From positions 17,911,396-17,975,395 of the forward strand of contig NC_134833.1 in assembly GCF_004210375.1 (NCBI RefSeq): a stretch of 64,000 nucleotides of DNA, in the 5' to 3' direction. This document shows positions 12,703 through 25,330 of the stretch, in pieces. Positions within the stretch are counted from its first letter, which is position 1. Each line of letters starts with the position of its first letter. This DNA comes from Tachypleus tridentatus (Eukaryota > Arthropoda > Merostomata > Xiphosura > Limulidae). Both the position numbers and the translations under genes were made by a program. The notes beneath the pieces are model-generated. The model had not been told where the DNA came from. It ran no database searches and worked only from the letters and a program-made list of their open reading frames with translations.

Positions 12703-12733
<31 letters not shown>

Positions 12734-15700
12734 AAGATTTAAGTTAATGACATTTTTTTCTCCAAAGATTCCTTTCAACATCACGTTAACACTACTTAAC
12801 GAATCAGTGATTTAACAATATAAATTTACAATTGTTTGTAATTTTTAGTAAAATTATTACTAAAGTGATACATTGCTACAAGTATTTTTCTTCTTATTTG
12901 AAACAGAAAATGAACACAAGTATGACAATGTATCACATAAAAAAAACAAATTTTTCAGACCATAATTCATCTAAATACTAAGTTTTTGCTAGATACAAAG
13001 ATTAAACCTAAATATACGCAATAAACTTTTAAATAACATCCAAACTGTTTTTCCACGATAAACATCCAATATGAAGATTGATTGAAACATGCTTTTTATA
13101 AGAAAACTGGCAACTCGTAATCCTTCAGTATAATACACTCTATTTTTATTCACCACAAACAATAAACTGTGTAAAGTATTCGACTGGGACATAATAATAT
13201 TTAAGAAGAATGTTATAATGTAAAATAGCTACAAAAGTGCAAGAAATGTTTGTTTATAATATTAAACAAACATCAACCACGCCAAAGCATTTCAGAATAT
13301 ACAGTTTTAATGTGTTAAAGACCTTATTTCACTAATTTAAAAAGGAATTTGGCAAACTTGCACCCACCTCTGAAAGTTAATTCAAGACATTTGTTTTCTT
13401 ACAGAATTCTTTATAAGTGGAAATACAAATTATTTGATTGAAAATTGCCAAAGGTACTTCTAGGATTAAAAAAACAAAAGTTAAATGTTACACATTGGTG
13501 AAACAATGAAGTTACTAAACAATATTTCTTATAGAATTAAAAACACACACTTTTCTCCACGTAACACCATGGCAACAAGCTTATTAAAATGAAAACAATA
13601 AATTTATTCAATAAAGAATGATCCAGCACTTGATGGTTACCTATGTAGTAGAAACTCATTACCCAAGATGGTTAAATAATGCAAGAAGTCATCCCAAAAC
13701 ATATCCCATAATGCCTCAAATAAACAATGTTTTTCTCAGACTTACCACAGTGGGTTTAATCAGTTTGTCATACATTTAAAACCAAAGTTATTGTTTCAGT
13801 AAGAGTCTAGTAACTAACACAATAACTTAAAGAAGTTATTCTAAATGCCATAGGTCAGTGAAATGTAAGAAACCCAATAATTTTAATGATCATTATAAAA
13901 ATTAAGATGTTTTTTATACCTTCCTTTTAATCTGCCCATTGTGGCTAAAAATTAAAAGTATGTAAAAGTAGCATTTCAAATCTGTTTTTTGTCTCCTTCT
14001 CTCACAAGTTTGTAACCAATAAGCTTTTTGTTCAATATCAGAAACCATAAACTGGGTTGGACAATGAAAGACAAAGGAAATGCTACTTAAAAAGGTTGTA
14101 TGATACTATAAAAATTATGGTGTAAGTGCATAAAGCCTGCAAAGTATTGAAAATGATACTACTGTATCAATGCCATCACACACACACACACACACACATT
14201 TGTTTACATTGGATAAAAACATCTCTCTCTGGACTACTTTTCCAGAGGATTAGGAAGTAACGAGCCAAATCAAAAAACAGAAATTTCAAATACTGATTTA
14301 ATGGATGGCCTACTTATTTTAAGTTCATGTTATTTAAAGTTAAATATTATTTGAAAAACAATGTTTCTCTTTGTTTCTGAGAAATGAAAGTCTTATTTTC
14401 AATAATTTACACCTATGAAAAATAAGTAACACCAGAGAAACATACTTTTAAGGATGGTAATTAATAACTGGATAATAAACTCCCAACTACCAAGTATTCA
14501 GTTCAAGTAAAGCATGCCACAGAATGAATCATACGGACAATGTTTAACACACCTCGCGTTCCTTTAGCAAGATTAAAAATAATAAATTATCCAAGAACTT
14601 TTCAACCAATTAAAATTAATTGATGAACTACGATTTTATTGCAAAAAAGTTTCACAAAGAATTAACAAAACATTATACAACTATCATCTTAATACCTCAA
14701 TATCCAAAGTTAAATAGTAGTACTTATCAAAATCATTTATAAATAAGTAAAAAGCTAAACCTTGTGGTATCTGTGCTGTGCCCACGATAGGTATCAAAGT
14801 TTATTTTGTTTGTTTTTTGCATTATAAGCCTTCACACTTCCTGCTGTGCCACTCAGAGCATCACCAGAATAATAAACACATAATTATAAAGTATAATCCA
14901 TAAGTACCTACTCTGTAAATAAAACATATGATTTAAACCACAAGTTATATAAAACACCACTGCATATGATGTTCACAGATGTAGACAACTTTAAATAAAC
15001 TGCTCTGGTCAAGCACGTTTAATATTGGGTTTATTTTCACAAGATTATAAAAATATTAATCTCCAGTCCCGATCACAGTGTACTGTCAAGTCCTATTTTT
15101 GTTCTTTAAAATATTAAATACAACAAGATTAAAACACAAAAACCTACTTGATCAAATATACCAACTGAAAATGAAAAGGTCACTCTGCACATACTTCATC
15201 AGAACAGTTATTGTGGGTCTAAGTTATTCTTTTAAAACACTTAAGTACTTAGCCTGGTTTAAATAATGTCTTACTTATTCAGCCAAATGGACAGAATTTT
15301 TTGCAAGATGCCTTTTGGCAGCAGAAGTCTTAAAGATAAAAGAAAATTAGTTTCAGACTTCCTTCTGGACTGTTAAACTAGTAATCAGTTATTTTTTGAA
15401 GAGTGATATCATTGAAAAAGGTCTTAAATATTCAACCACTTCACTTAGTTAAGATGATAGATTTAAAAGTCTCGGTCATGTTATAGTGGACCAACAGTTT
15501 TTTTGTTTTGTTTTGTAAGTATAAGGTGTTTAAGTTATGCAGCTCTGACAAATACGAAAACTAGGATACAGTTCTTCAGATATGCACTATTCATATTAAG
15601 CTGTACATACAACAACTATTCAAAATCAAATATCTTTCTGCCTGTCTATGAGCACATCTCTTCTTCAACAAGTTGACAAATCTGGACCAAAGTTGGTATA

Positions 15701-18700
15701 GTAATTTAGTAGTCCAGAAACAAATTCATGTTAATCATTTCAATGTACTGAATTTTTTTAATAGAATAACCCCTATATAATTGTTACAGTAGTTATTGTA
15801 AACAGTTGAGTTTGAACAAAAAAACTTACACCACAATAAAATTGTAGAAATCAAAAATTACAAATTGTTCAGCATTTTGGCTTGTTTCTCATGACACCCA
15901 AAATACACAGTAATAACAATTCAGCCACAATGCAGATAATAAAGACACTGCTGCTGTTTAAGTATACTGTTCTTTTCTGGTTCACACCATTTACCTTCTG
16001 GTTTATACTATGGGTAAGAATAAGTACTTAAACCTAAATTACAGAAATGGCACACAGTTATCATCTGGTAGATATAACTGTATTGTTCATTGTTTTATCC
16101 ATGATAACACTTAGTTTCTTCTTTGCCAAGTAGGTTATAGTTAGAGAGACAGTTAAACTGTCTTCACTTCCTACTTTTACATCTTAGTTAATTATGTATT
16201 ATTTACATGTTTTAAACTATATAATTGAAAGGTTTAACATTTTTAAATATACACCGTGCTTTGCATCAGTTTAAAGCTTAAGATCTCTTGCAAGGATCAG
16301 ATATTGTCGAAAGCTTGTGCATCTCTGCTGAAGATAGTGTAATACCAGAGGTCATCATTGACTTGTACCAAGATGAGTAATAAAAGATACGGAACAAGAA
16401 AGGGAAAAAAATATATTAAAAATTAACTATATGTGAAAAGGAAGAGACCTAAAATTACAAAATATAACCAAAAGATGATGTTTTAAGATATTTACACAAA
16501 ATTAGAAAGGCACGTACATTTTTACATTTCTTAATTTTAAACATTTTATTAAACTATATATTGGTAATATATATGGTTTACAATGTGGTAGAGAAAACAA
16601 AAAATTAAATATAAATGTTTACCTTGAAAAACACATTCATGTAAATCTTGAAAACTGTAAAACAAAGAATGGTATTTGTATTTTTAAAATGAAAATTGCC
16701 TGTTAAGGGTTTGAGTACAAATAACTACAACAGATACATAACATTTTTAGTAGAAACACTAAATTAAGACTGTCATTCTTTGTGTATAAGACACTGGTAA
16801 TCTTTAAAACAATCTTACCAGTTTTTGAGGATATACCAAGAAATCTCAGGGTTATAGTACATATCATTTCACTCATATTTCCTAGAGGGAGTCATTTAAA
16901 ACTTTTAAAGTAAGACATATAATGCATTTGAAAAATTAACCAATTATGGACTGAGAGTTCACTATTTATAGACTTCCACCAGGAGCATATATTGGTGTAC
17001 AACGTGCTGCTTAAAAAACAAACAGTAATAAGTCGTGACCTTGTAAATCTACTTAAAACTTAAGTAACCTAAAGCTACAGCTAAATTACTAGAGATACGT
17101 TAAAATACAGTCTACTTGCCCTTAAAACCCTCTGTAGTATGAATAGCCTTCAAAGCTTGCAGTATGCCACCATATTTGTAGACACCACTCTGGACAAAAG
17201 AAGATGTAATTAACATGACAATCCATTATCCTCGTCTATGACACAACAAAATATTAGCAGTTGTTTGTACTATAATCACATTTTTATCCTGTCATCACAA
17301 CTAAAACACTTACATAGTAGAATAAACTGCACAAACAGTAAACATTTAAATTACTTATACCTTTTATAAACTATAAGGACAATTACATATGTAAAATTGT
17401 GAAGTCTGTCCATTTAATTTGAATAGTTCTGTGGACATAGTGAGGTAAGTCCTAATTTTATGTTTAATTATTTCTCTTATAATTACATTGCCTCCACATA
17501 ATGTTGGAAGAGAGAGAAGTTTGTAACTGTTACAGCTCATAAATGTTGACGGACTCTCAGTGTTCACCATTGTTTACAAGCTTGTATGTTACATCTACAA
17601 CAGGATACACAAACGTGAAACACATTCTTGATCTTTGTATGTATAACGTACCTCATATCTAGTTTTGATAACTGTTATTGGCAAGAGAATAACGCCAGTA
17701 AATGACCTTGCCATAACACCCAAACATACTGCATCTAATGGGGAAGGATCACTTTTCCTGCATAAACATAGAGGGGGGAAAAAAATTAGATGTACAAAAT
17801 ACAATTAATACAAAATACTTAACCCTACATTAGTCTTCTGTTAATACAAAATACTTAACCCTACATTAGTCTTCTGTAAATTAGATGTACAAAATACAAT
17901 TAATACAAAATACTTAACCCTACATTAGTCTTCTGTAAATTAGATGTACAAAATACAATTAATACAAAATACTTAACCCTACATTAGTCTTCTGTAAATT
18001 AGATGTACAAAATACAATTAATACAAAATACTTAACCCTACATTAGTCTTCTGTAAATTAGATGTACAAAATACAATTAATACAAAATACTTAACCCTAC
18101 ATTAGTCTTCTGTAAATTAGATGTACAAAATACAATTAATACAAAATACTTAACCCTACATTAGTCTTCTGTAAATTAGATGTACAAAATACAATTAATA
18201 CAAAATACTTAACCCTACATTAGTCTTCTGTAATGTTTACCACAGCCACTCTTCAAGGGTTGGAGAGCACCTCATCATAAACAAATTAACTCAAAAATTA
18301 TTTGAATAATAATAATAAGCTATTACTTTGGAACCAAACACTAACACTCAAGACCTTTTCCTTTATTAATAAATAAATTAACAATGAATATTATGACATT
18401 TCATTTCTTACCACTTAAACCAAGTATAACAATTTAAAGCAAACTAGCTGAATACTGAGAACACCAAAGATGCAAGTGCTTCCATCCATTATCAAAAGAC
18501 TAATGCAGGGCTAAGATTAATCACATCCATGTGCTTCACCTTTTTATACATTTGTTTTCTTCTTGTACAGATTTTTGTGTTGTTAATTAAAATTCCCCAA
18601 AACAATAACATATTGTATAACTTAAGAGCGGTCAGAGAAAATTCCTCGATACATTATTTATTGTTTCTCAGGTTTCACTTAATGCTATTACTTCTCTGAA

Positions 18701-21700
18701 TAAATAACTATATCTAAGCTATTTTCAAGTGGCAATATATAAATTTTTGGAATATCCAAATTTTTTTTAATAATATAAATATCAAAATATAAAGAATATA
18801 TTGTAGTCAAACTAAATTGGTCTGTTGAAATAGGGTAAACAACTCAAGTTTGTCAATAACATTACAAGACATCAAAAATACAGAAGATCATAAATTAATA
18901 ATTAAATAACACTGATAATATCCAACATTATGGATATGACAGAAACATTGTTACAATATAATGTAAGCCACCCATTGAATCCACTGTTGTGAGTCATGTG
19001 ACTGGTTATTCAGGTTATATACAGGACACACAAGCTAACTGGAGAGCTTGTCCATAAAACAGATACATGCACATGTTGACATCTATTTATATAGAAGGGG
19101 GGGGAGGTCTAATTCTCAACCCCCTTCATGACCATCCTCATGTCATCCTGTGCAAGTGCAATTTTGGTGCCGATTGATCAAGAAATGTAAAAACATACAT
19201 GGAACAAGTATCAATAACACACATGAACGACATTTTGAAAGTATTGTACACTGATCATGAATCATGTCTAGACATCAGAGAAAACAGTTTTAATTTTACT
19301 CCATATGTCATCAAAATGTGAAATTATTTCTTAATTAATAGCATGGACACAGAGATCTCCATAAAAAGATAAACCATCATCCATGACACAAGCAGACAAC
19401 ACTTTCTGTCGATTCTAGTTCGACATACTTGTAGGGTGTACAGGCTTTGAGAATGAATTAGATGCTCTCAGCCATAACTAGATGCCATTTTAAAAAACAA
19501 ACAAGAAAGCACAATTCCACAAGACTTACTTGTATGCTTGTCACTCAGTAGCACCCACTCACTCGTCACAAGATTAAAAAGAAAGGTTTGTGAAAATTGG
19601 ACCACAGGATCAGTCTTTGACTGATCATCTGAAAATAATGTTTTCAGAGCAAATATTGGTGATCCACAAGATCTTAACATGTTTAGATCTTACAGATTTG
19701 ACAATGATACCATGTTGCTCTTGCATGCATGGAGACCATGTTCCATAATGAAGTGAAATTTCATGTAAAGATTTAAAAAAGCTAAATATATACCAGATGT
19801 TAACCTGACAAATTTTCTGTAGTTCAGACGACAGAAATGAAAATCAAATGCCCGACTTACATAAAAATTAACTGCGTGGGATAACCGACATTATTATATC
19901 AATGTCTAGCTATGTAGCAAATGTGGTAGAGATTTCCAAGTATTTTTTGTTTTGAACTATGTACGAAAGTTTTTAGTATATACCTCAATTATCAGCAGAA
20001 CAGAACATTTAAACTAACAGAACAACAAAAGACTACATAAAACCAAAGATTCCATTCTTTCCATGTTCAGCTCCTGTCAAACAGAAAAGTAATTACAGAT
20101 GAAGAAACTTGTCTGAAAATAATGCTGAGTGAAAATAAAAACATTAACACCATTCAGTTAACAAAAGATAAACATTATTTCTACCCTTATGATCACATTA
20201 TATGCAAGATAAGCTAAAAACTTACGCTAGTGCTTGCTGTAGACAGTTAAGGGAACAAAAATACAACCCCACCCCAGGAACACATCGAGTCATAGACTGA
20301 AAAAAAAAAAAAAAGACATTTACAGTCACCTGTACAAGTCTTTAACAAAAGGTAATTACATTAACATGTTTTATATAAACATCAGTATTACATTTTTACA
20401 GATTATTTAATGCCAAATGTATTTTGATGATTTAAGTATTTATACAATTTTAATTTTGTAAATATGAAAGTCTCATAAACAAAAATGTGAAAACAATATG
20501 CAAAGAAGTACCATTACATTTTCATTTTTTAAAACAAAATTTTGAAGTAACTATGAGAATAGTTATATTATTATTACTATAAGAAAAATATCAGATTAAA
20601 TAACATCTCTTTATAAAAGTCTAAATCAAAAGTAAACAAGTTCCATATTTTACACACTACTGACTAAATTTAACTCATTTTATAGACCAAACAACAAACT
20701 AAGTTACTGGAACAGTTCCTTTCCAAAGTCCAGTCACTTTTTCGTTTTTGACAACGTGGGACAACAAGGAAACCATTCCAAGTCCTGCAGTTCTGGAAAA
20801 AGAAAGAAAATAATATTTAAAATTTAATTAGAAAATCAATCAGAACAAGCAGTAACCTCAAATTATATAAAGTATCGATGCTAGTAAAGACAAATTCAGC
20901 TAAAGCCTTAGTGGTGCTATAATGAAATGTCTGTACATAGTTGAGTAATGATCGAACGTGATATGAAACGTTTTGCAAGCATGTTTTACCAATTTCAAAA
21001 CACTTATAATTTATCAAAACCTCTCAAATCATAAAGTTAGGCTACTGGTCTAAGCTGTTGCTTTTACCTAAATTCACTAAAATAAAGTTGTCGTGATATC
21101 CAATCTTGAATACAGTTTAAAGGTTCAAATTTAATCAAAGTTGAAAACTAAATAAATTTTACAAAACGTTTTGAAAACTACACTTCTAAAAAATTATAAA
21201 CAAAGATGTAATCTAGTTCCAGTTAGATGACATTTTTGTCCATAATTTAGGTATTCTTTCAAAACTTAGAAATACATTCAGGCTTGTGGCAAGTCTCCAA
21301 TAATCACTATTTTTGTTTTCTGTAACAATATTAACACACCTTGTTTGAATAGGACTTTGTAACCTTGTCTTCACCAGATCAAGTGGTTGAAATAGCAGAG
21401 TGGAACAGATCCCACTGAAAGAACCTGCTAAAAACGACTTGAAGGCAGGGTACTGTCGATAAAATAAGTTAAGAAACTATAAGAAGTAATAGTCACATAC
21501 TGTTATAACATATCATACATGGAAAATAACATGATAAATTATTCAAACATTTACAAAACAACAAAGTTTGTTAATTAATAATAAGACATGTTGGAAAATA
21601 CTATTTCTTACATGGAACTATTCAATTAAAGTGGAAAATGAGCAAGTGAGAAGTGTTTCTGACAAGAATAAGTCCTTGCTATTTGTGTTTAATGACTTGA

Positions 21701-24700
21701 AGATACTTTTAAATAAAAGCCTTCATACATTTACTGTTGAATGTGGATATGGATCAATATCTTCCAAATTTCATAATGGAGAAAATACACATCACTTGAA
21801 CATAATTTTAGAAAAAAATATCCAATTTGTCTTTCAAGCTTTATATGTAACAAACAAAATTCAATAATTCTGTTACTTGTGGAGTTACTATCTAAAAAAA
21901 GTTTTTAACTTTAAAGAAAATGTATACATCAATTAGTCAGTTTATTTGTAGAAACTTAACAGTATGCAAAATACCACTCCTAGTCATTATAGGTAAGTTA
22001 TTTTTAAATTGGATACCATGATGTCATTCTTATGATCTATCCACCATAAATTCTAAAAATATATTAAGTTTAAACAAACTTCTGACTCAAACAATCAAGA
22101 ATTTGTCTAAACTGAGTGTAAGAATTTTACTCAAAATAACTGCATGACTTCTCACTCTTAAGACACAGCACTGAGTTCTATTCAACTTGTATGTATGTGT
22201 GCGTGTTTATATACACCTTTCATAGGGAGTACTTATTCACAGCCAATATCTTTGGAACCATAAACCATATACCAGTAATATTGTATCAAAATGCTTGGGT
22301 TTTATGTTGTAATTATCCTATTATTCCATTACAAATTGCTAAAATATTTCATTGTACATGTCAGAATACCAGTTTTACTCTAACTTAGCAGTGGGCTCTA
22401 CCAGACAATAACATTTAGAGTTGTTACTGTTGATTTCAGTGAGTCAGCTGAAGTTGGTCAAAATTTAGTCTTGAGAAAGTAAAACGTTTACCAAGCAGCT
22501 CATAATGCACATAAAAACTACCTCTGAAGAAGTACACAAGTTAAAACTACACTCCCACTACCAATATATATACCATCATTGGCTATCCATTAGGACAATT
22601 AGAACTAAGGAAAATAACAACTGGCCAGATTTCAGGCGATCAAGCTTTATTTGATCACACCTTTTCTAGGGATATCTTCAAAGAAAGAAGCAACTGTGAC
22701 ATCTTCAAATAAAGGTAGCATCCCTGCTCAACTGTTGCTTCAGCCAGTACAGTTATCACAACTAGACTAACTATGTTCAGAGCTTAGACTAATGACTTTT
22801 AATTTCTTGGGCCTACTATCATCATCTCCACTTTATCCTTAGAGGGCTTCTTCCACCATGCCTGCATTAGGTTTTAATGTATTTCAACAAATTCATCAGC
22901 CATTGATAAACCTTCTGGGTTCTCAGGAATATGATCCAGCTGTAATGCCCAAGAGATGCTCCACAGTCTTATATCAGTTCACTGTGATTTCCAGTGTCTT
23001 GCAGCCATCTTTGACGGAAGCTTGTTAGTTATTACATCCGCCATTAGTGATGACGAGAAACCCACTTGAAGTAAAAATATCTCTCAAGATGGCTGGTATG
23101 GGTATTATTTTAATACTAATACAAGCAGTCTTGAGATACACCCACCATTTTTACTGCACAGTGGCTCAGACCACTCTCTCTTTTATGAATGGCCATTTCT
23201 TCTCAAACATGGAGAGTTTATACACCCTTGTTTAACTGGGTTTATTTTTTAATTCCATAGCAAGTCCAGACATCCTCTTGGCAAATACATCTCTTTAAAT
23301 ACATGCCCAAACATAAGCATACAAAACACTAATTTGTAATTATATATTTAATACAAATTACATACAAAATTTCACATTATAAGTAGAGGTATTATTATAT
23401 GTAAAGTTATATTACAATGTATTTCATGTTTCCTCAGTATCTTCTATTGTAATGTTTGTTAATGCTAACACCCCTTTGCATTTTTGGCACAACATGACTT
23501 CTAGACACACAAAGAAAATTAAGTACTGATGTTAAATCATCAATAATGTAAAAAACAATAATTCAATCACTTAAATGAAATCAAACATTAAAAATAAAAA
23601 CTTATAATGACTAAAAACAGGGAATTAGTTATAACAGTAATGATAAACAAACGAAGTGAAAATGTGATATAAACATGTCATATTTATTCAGTTTCATAAG
23701 GACTTAATATGCACACACACGGTGCATTACAAAAGTAAAATACTAATTAATTACTGGTTCTAGTTGCCTTAAAAACTTTCTACATGATGATGTCCTTGAC
23801 AAAGAGTTTCTGGAACAAATCCAAGTTTACCCGAACAGTACTTAACTGATTCATGACCTAAATTCTATATTAAGTCATACCGATATTCTGTTGTAGCAGT
23901 ACCAGAGTGTTAGTTTATTCATAATATCAGACTTTAGTGAATGTTTTATGCAGTAGTTTCTGTTTTTACACTAAACATAAACATCACTTTGAAAAACATT
24001 GCAAAACATATTTTCTCTTAAAACATCACAAACAAGAACGTAACACAAGTTCACATACTGTTCACTTTTCTTCCTTTGTTTTGAAACAACCAAAAGTTTG
24101 TTGAATACAGTTTTTCAACCATCTAATTTTACACAAACAACCGAAATCCACTGAAATTGAAAAAGTGTAAAAGAATTTCTTATCTTGTATTTTATTTTTA
24201 TTAAACCACAGATCTCCTGGGAATGAAGAATAGTTGCTAACCCAGCAGATTACATGGTAAGAAGTGGAAAATACCATAGAAATAAATTTCAATTCCTTAC
24301 CAACAAAAAACAATGGAAAGAAGAAATCATTAGCCATACATAAGATGTGAACTAAAGATTGCTCTCCTGGTAGATACTGTTGACCCTTAGACCAGAATAT
24401 TCATGTCACAACTATTATCTAGTTGGAGTGGAATTTTGTCATCCATCACATTAAATCTTGAATTCATATGGACAAATACAGAGAAGAGAAATACTTTAAA
24501 AATACACAGCAAAAAACAATGGAAATCAAACAAAAGAAGTCAAAACTTGACATTGAAATTGATGTAACTTAGTGATCAAGCAGAATCAAGTTTTTGTAGG
24601 TCATGTGGAGAGAGAGAATTAAAACACACATTTATACATTAACATGCCATTAGATAGTGAGGACTGTGCCAGAATAGTAAAGAAAGAGCGACCTGGACCA

Positions 24701-25092
24701 GTTCAGATAGTTTAGTACGATTAGCACATTTTTTGAAATGGTGCAAAAATAAAAGACAGATGTGCCCTTAGTGACAAATTTTTTCGTAATGCTTAGAGAG
24801 AAAATTAAGACCACGATAGCTCTGAGTGAGGAGGTGATATTGTTTCAAAAATACTATCACATTCAACTGTGGTAGAAAAACTAAGTACATTCTTCCTTCT
24901 AATGAATAAGTGTTAAATATAATGTTTGCAACTGTTATTTTTACCTTTTTTTAAAATCAGGCCTGGGTTTATACTTTAAAAAAATGTAAATAAACAGTGC
25001 CATACAAGCCTGAAAATTTTGAGAACTGTTCTATAGATTTTTTGTGACCAAGTACTACATAATATACTTACAGTGTTTATAAAGTCAGCCAT
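8326..25092 (-). CDS. SLC25A38: Mitochondrial glycine transporter SLC25A38 (ten coding exons, 283 aa)
   Basis: This is a mitochondrial carrier family member that imports glycine across the inner membrane for the first step of heme synthesis (vertebrate SLC25A38, yeast Hem25). The coding exons, in transcript order, are 25092-25072, 21452-21340, 20792-20708, 20296-20226, 17757-17652, 17189-17120, 12689-12591, 12099-11933, 9836-9744 and 8352-8326. Phases join without a stop to give 283 residues, slightly shorter than the roughly 304 of human. The three carrier repeats are clear: PLDLVKTR (about 30-37), PITVIKTR (123-130, with Thr in place of the acidic residue, as I recall for this subfamily) and PADVIKTH (217-224). 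Subfamily landmarks include [37 protein letters not shown] and [16 protein letters not shown]. The start ATG sits in GGTGGCATGG, a good Kozak context. Intron 6 uses a GC donor; the other donors are GT. Identification rests on recalled family sequences, without a database search. Confidence 0.95.
9744..9836 (-). CDS. SLC25A38: SLC25A38 coding exon 9
   Basis: This 93-base exon encodes [18 protein letters not shown] and [11 protein letters not shown] (residues 245-275). The donor is CAA|GTATGT. Without splicing the frame ends three codons later at a TAG, which would lose the conserved GLK C-terminus supplied by exon 10. Confidence 0.92.
9837..11932 (-). other. SLC25A38 intron 8 and its contents
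   Basis: AT-rich intron. A somewhat less AT-rich patch at 9990-10275 is open on both strands without recognisable motifs. A second patch at 11220-11600 (short open frame from 11507) looks like an old unidentified repeat. I see no gene or SINE. Confidence 0.5.
11933..12099 (-). CDS. SLC25A38: SLC25A38 coding exon 8 (third carrier signature)
   Basis: This 167-base exon encodes residues 190-244 with [20 protein letters not shown], the third carrier signature. The acceptor is TTTCTTCAG and the donor AAG|GTATTC. Confidence 0.95.
12591..12689 (-). CDS. SLC25A38: SLC25A38 coding exon 7
   Basis: This 99-base exon encodes [20 protein letters not shown] and continues to VKKAVPE (residues 157-188). 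The donor is GAAG|GTAAGT. The acceptor TTTTAATCTAG has a weak pyrimidine tract preceded by (TG)6 and (TA)n. Confidence 0.94.
12703..12733. repeat. (CA)6(TA)n microsatellite next to a splice acceptor
   Basis: On the transcribed strand this reads (TA)n, then (TG)6, then TTCTTTTAATCTAG and exon 7. It occupies the branch-point and pyrimidine-tract zone of the GC-AG intron 6. Confidence 0.9.
12734..17119 (-). other. SLC25A38 intron 6 (GC-AG), large
   Basis: This 4.4-kb AT-rich intron contains a (CA)n microsatellite at 14176-14198 and a SINE-B relic at 14765-14860. No coding exon is seen in it. Confidence 0.6.
14765..14860 (-). repeat. SINE-B subtype 2 relic inside intron 6
   Basis: Reverse complement gives GAGTGGCACAGCAGGAAGTG, CTTATAATGCAAAAAACAAA and TTTGATACCTATCGTGGGC, followed by ACAGCACAGATACC. 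This is SINE-B order, with an AAAC-rich insertion in the middle. It is the only SINE recognised within the gene. Confidence 0.65.
17120..17189 (-). CDS. SLC25A38: SLC25A38 coding exon 6, with GC donor
   Basis: This 70-base exon encodes [20 protein letters not shown] and GFK (residues 133-155). Frame continuity into exon 7 (G-LFSGL) requires the donor TTTAAGG|GCAAGT. The nearby GT three bases on would shift the frame. Confidence 0.9.
17652..17757 (-). CDS. SLC25A38: SLC25A38 coding exon 5 (second carrier signature)
   Basis: This 106-base exon encodes residues 98-132 with [10 protein letters not shown]. The acceptor is TTTATGCAG and the donor GAG|GTACGT. A 59-bp minisatellite begins only about 28 bases upstream of the acceptor. 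Confidence 0.93.
17785..18232. repeat. 59-bp minisatellite, about 7.5 copies
   Basis: The unit runs from TTAGATGTACAAAATACAAT to CTACATTAGTCTTCTGTAAA. Successive copies are nearly identical at 59-base spacing, with one short copy after the first. It is in SLC25A38 intron 4, directly upstream (in transcript sense) of the exon 5 acceptor. Confidence 0.95.
20226..20296 (-). CDS. SLC25A38: SLC25A38 coding exon 4
   Basis: This 71-base exon encodes [13 protein letters not shown] and the rest of helix 2 (residues 74-96). The acceptor follows a long T run and ends TCAG; the donor is TAGC|GTAAGT. Confidence 0.92.
20708..20792 (-). CDS. SLC25A38: SLC25A38 coding exon 3
   Basis: This 85-base exon encodes residues 46-73, ending [11 protein letters not shown], the matrix-side G-x-W-[KR]-G motif of carrier repeat 1. 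The acceptor is TTTTCCAG and the donor CCA|GTAACT. Reading through the donor would give a TAG two codons later, which supports the splice. Confidence 0.9.
21340..21452 (-). CDS. SLC25A38: SLC25A38 coding exon 2 (first carrier signature)
   Basis: This 113-base exon encodes residues 8-44 plus two bases. It holds helix 1 and the signature QPLDLVKTR. The acceptor is TCGACAG and the donor AAG|GTGTGT. Confidence 0.93.
21453..25071 (-). other. SLC25A38 intron 1 and its contents
   Basis: AT-rich intron of 3.6 kb. The part from about 22610 to 23150 is less AT-rich and looks like an old repeat; it ends in a fragment resembling PLE termini at 23048-23140. No exon of another gene is recognised. Confidence 0.5.
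23048..23140 (-). mobile_element. Penelope-like terminal fragment, diverged
   Basis: GATGACGAGAAACCCACTTG, then ATGGCTGGTATGGGTATTAT, parallels the outer end of the PLE at 48714-48775 (GATGACGAGAAAACTCACTT, then GGCTAGTATGG). No ribozyme-like core remains here. Confidence 0.5.
25072..25092 (-). CDS. SLC25A38: SLC25A38 coding exon 1 (MADFINT)
   Basis: This 21-base coding part encodes seven residues and ends at ACT|GTAAGT, a strong donor in phase 0. It joins exon 2 (YPAFKS) to give a start like the region just before the first helix in vertebrate homologues. The 5' UTR presumably continues to higher coordinates. Confidence 0.8.
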
Positions 25093-25330
25093 GCCACCGA
25101 GAAAGGAATTTGATTAATTTCCTTTTATTCTCTTACAATTTATAGCAGTAACAGTAAATTCAATTGCCGTACTCAGCGAGTTTTACCGTATTAATAAAAC
25201 AGTTCCATCAGAATTCTCCTCTGTAGACACTTCCCCTCCCCCCGATAAATTCAACACACGTGAAGCTTATGTCACTCCGTCACGAAATCCTTCTGAAATC
25301 AAAACAGAATTTATATACACATTAGAAACG
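25093..25330 (-). promoter_or_regulatory. Presumed 5' UTR and promoter region of SLC25A38
   Basis: This stretch lies directly upstream of the start codon and includes a C-rich patch (TTCCCCTCCCCCCG) and CGTGAAG/GTCACG motifs that stand out from the AT-rich background. No TATA box or initiator can be assigned with confidence. An untranslated first exon further out is possible. Confidence 0.3.

Noticed and set aside
17785..18232. Telomere-like phrase TAACCCTA in the 59-bp units
   Set aside because: It occurs once per 59-bp unit, not as tandem TTAGG or TTAGGG, so it is not an interstitial telomere repeat.
22610..23047. Possible decayed coding sequence (a minus-strand stretch with [19 protein letters not shown])
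   Set aside because: It is interrupted by a stop soon after and matches no family I can name; it is kept only as part of the intron 1 repeat-like patch.
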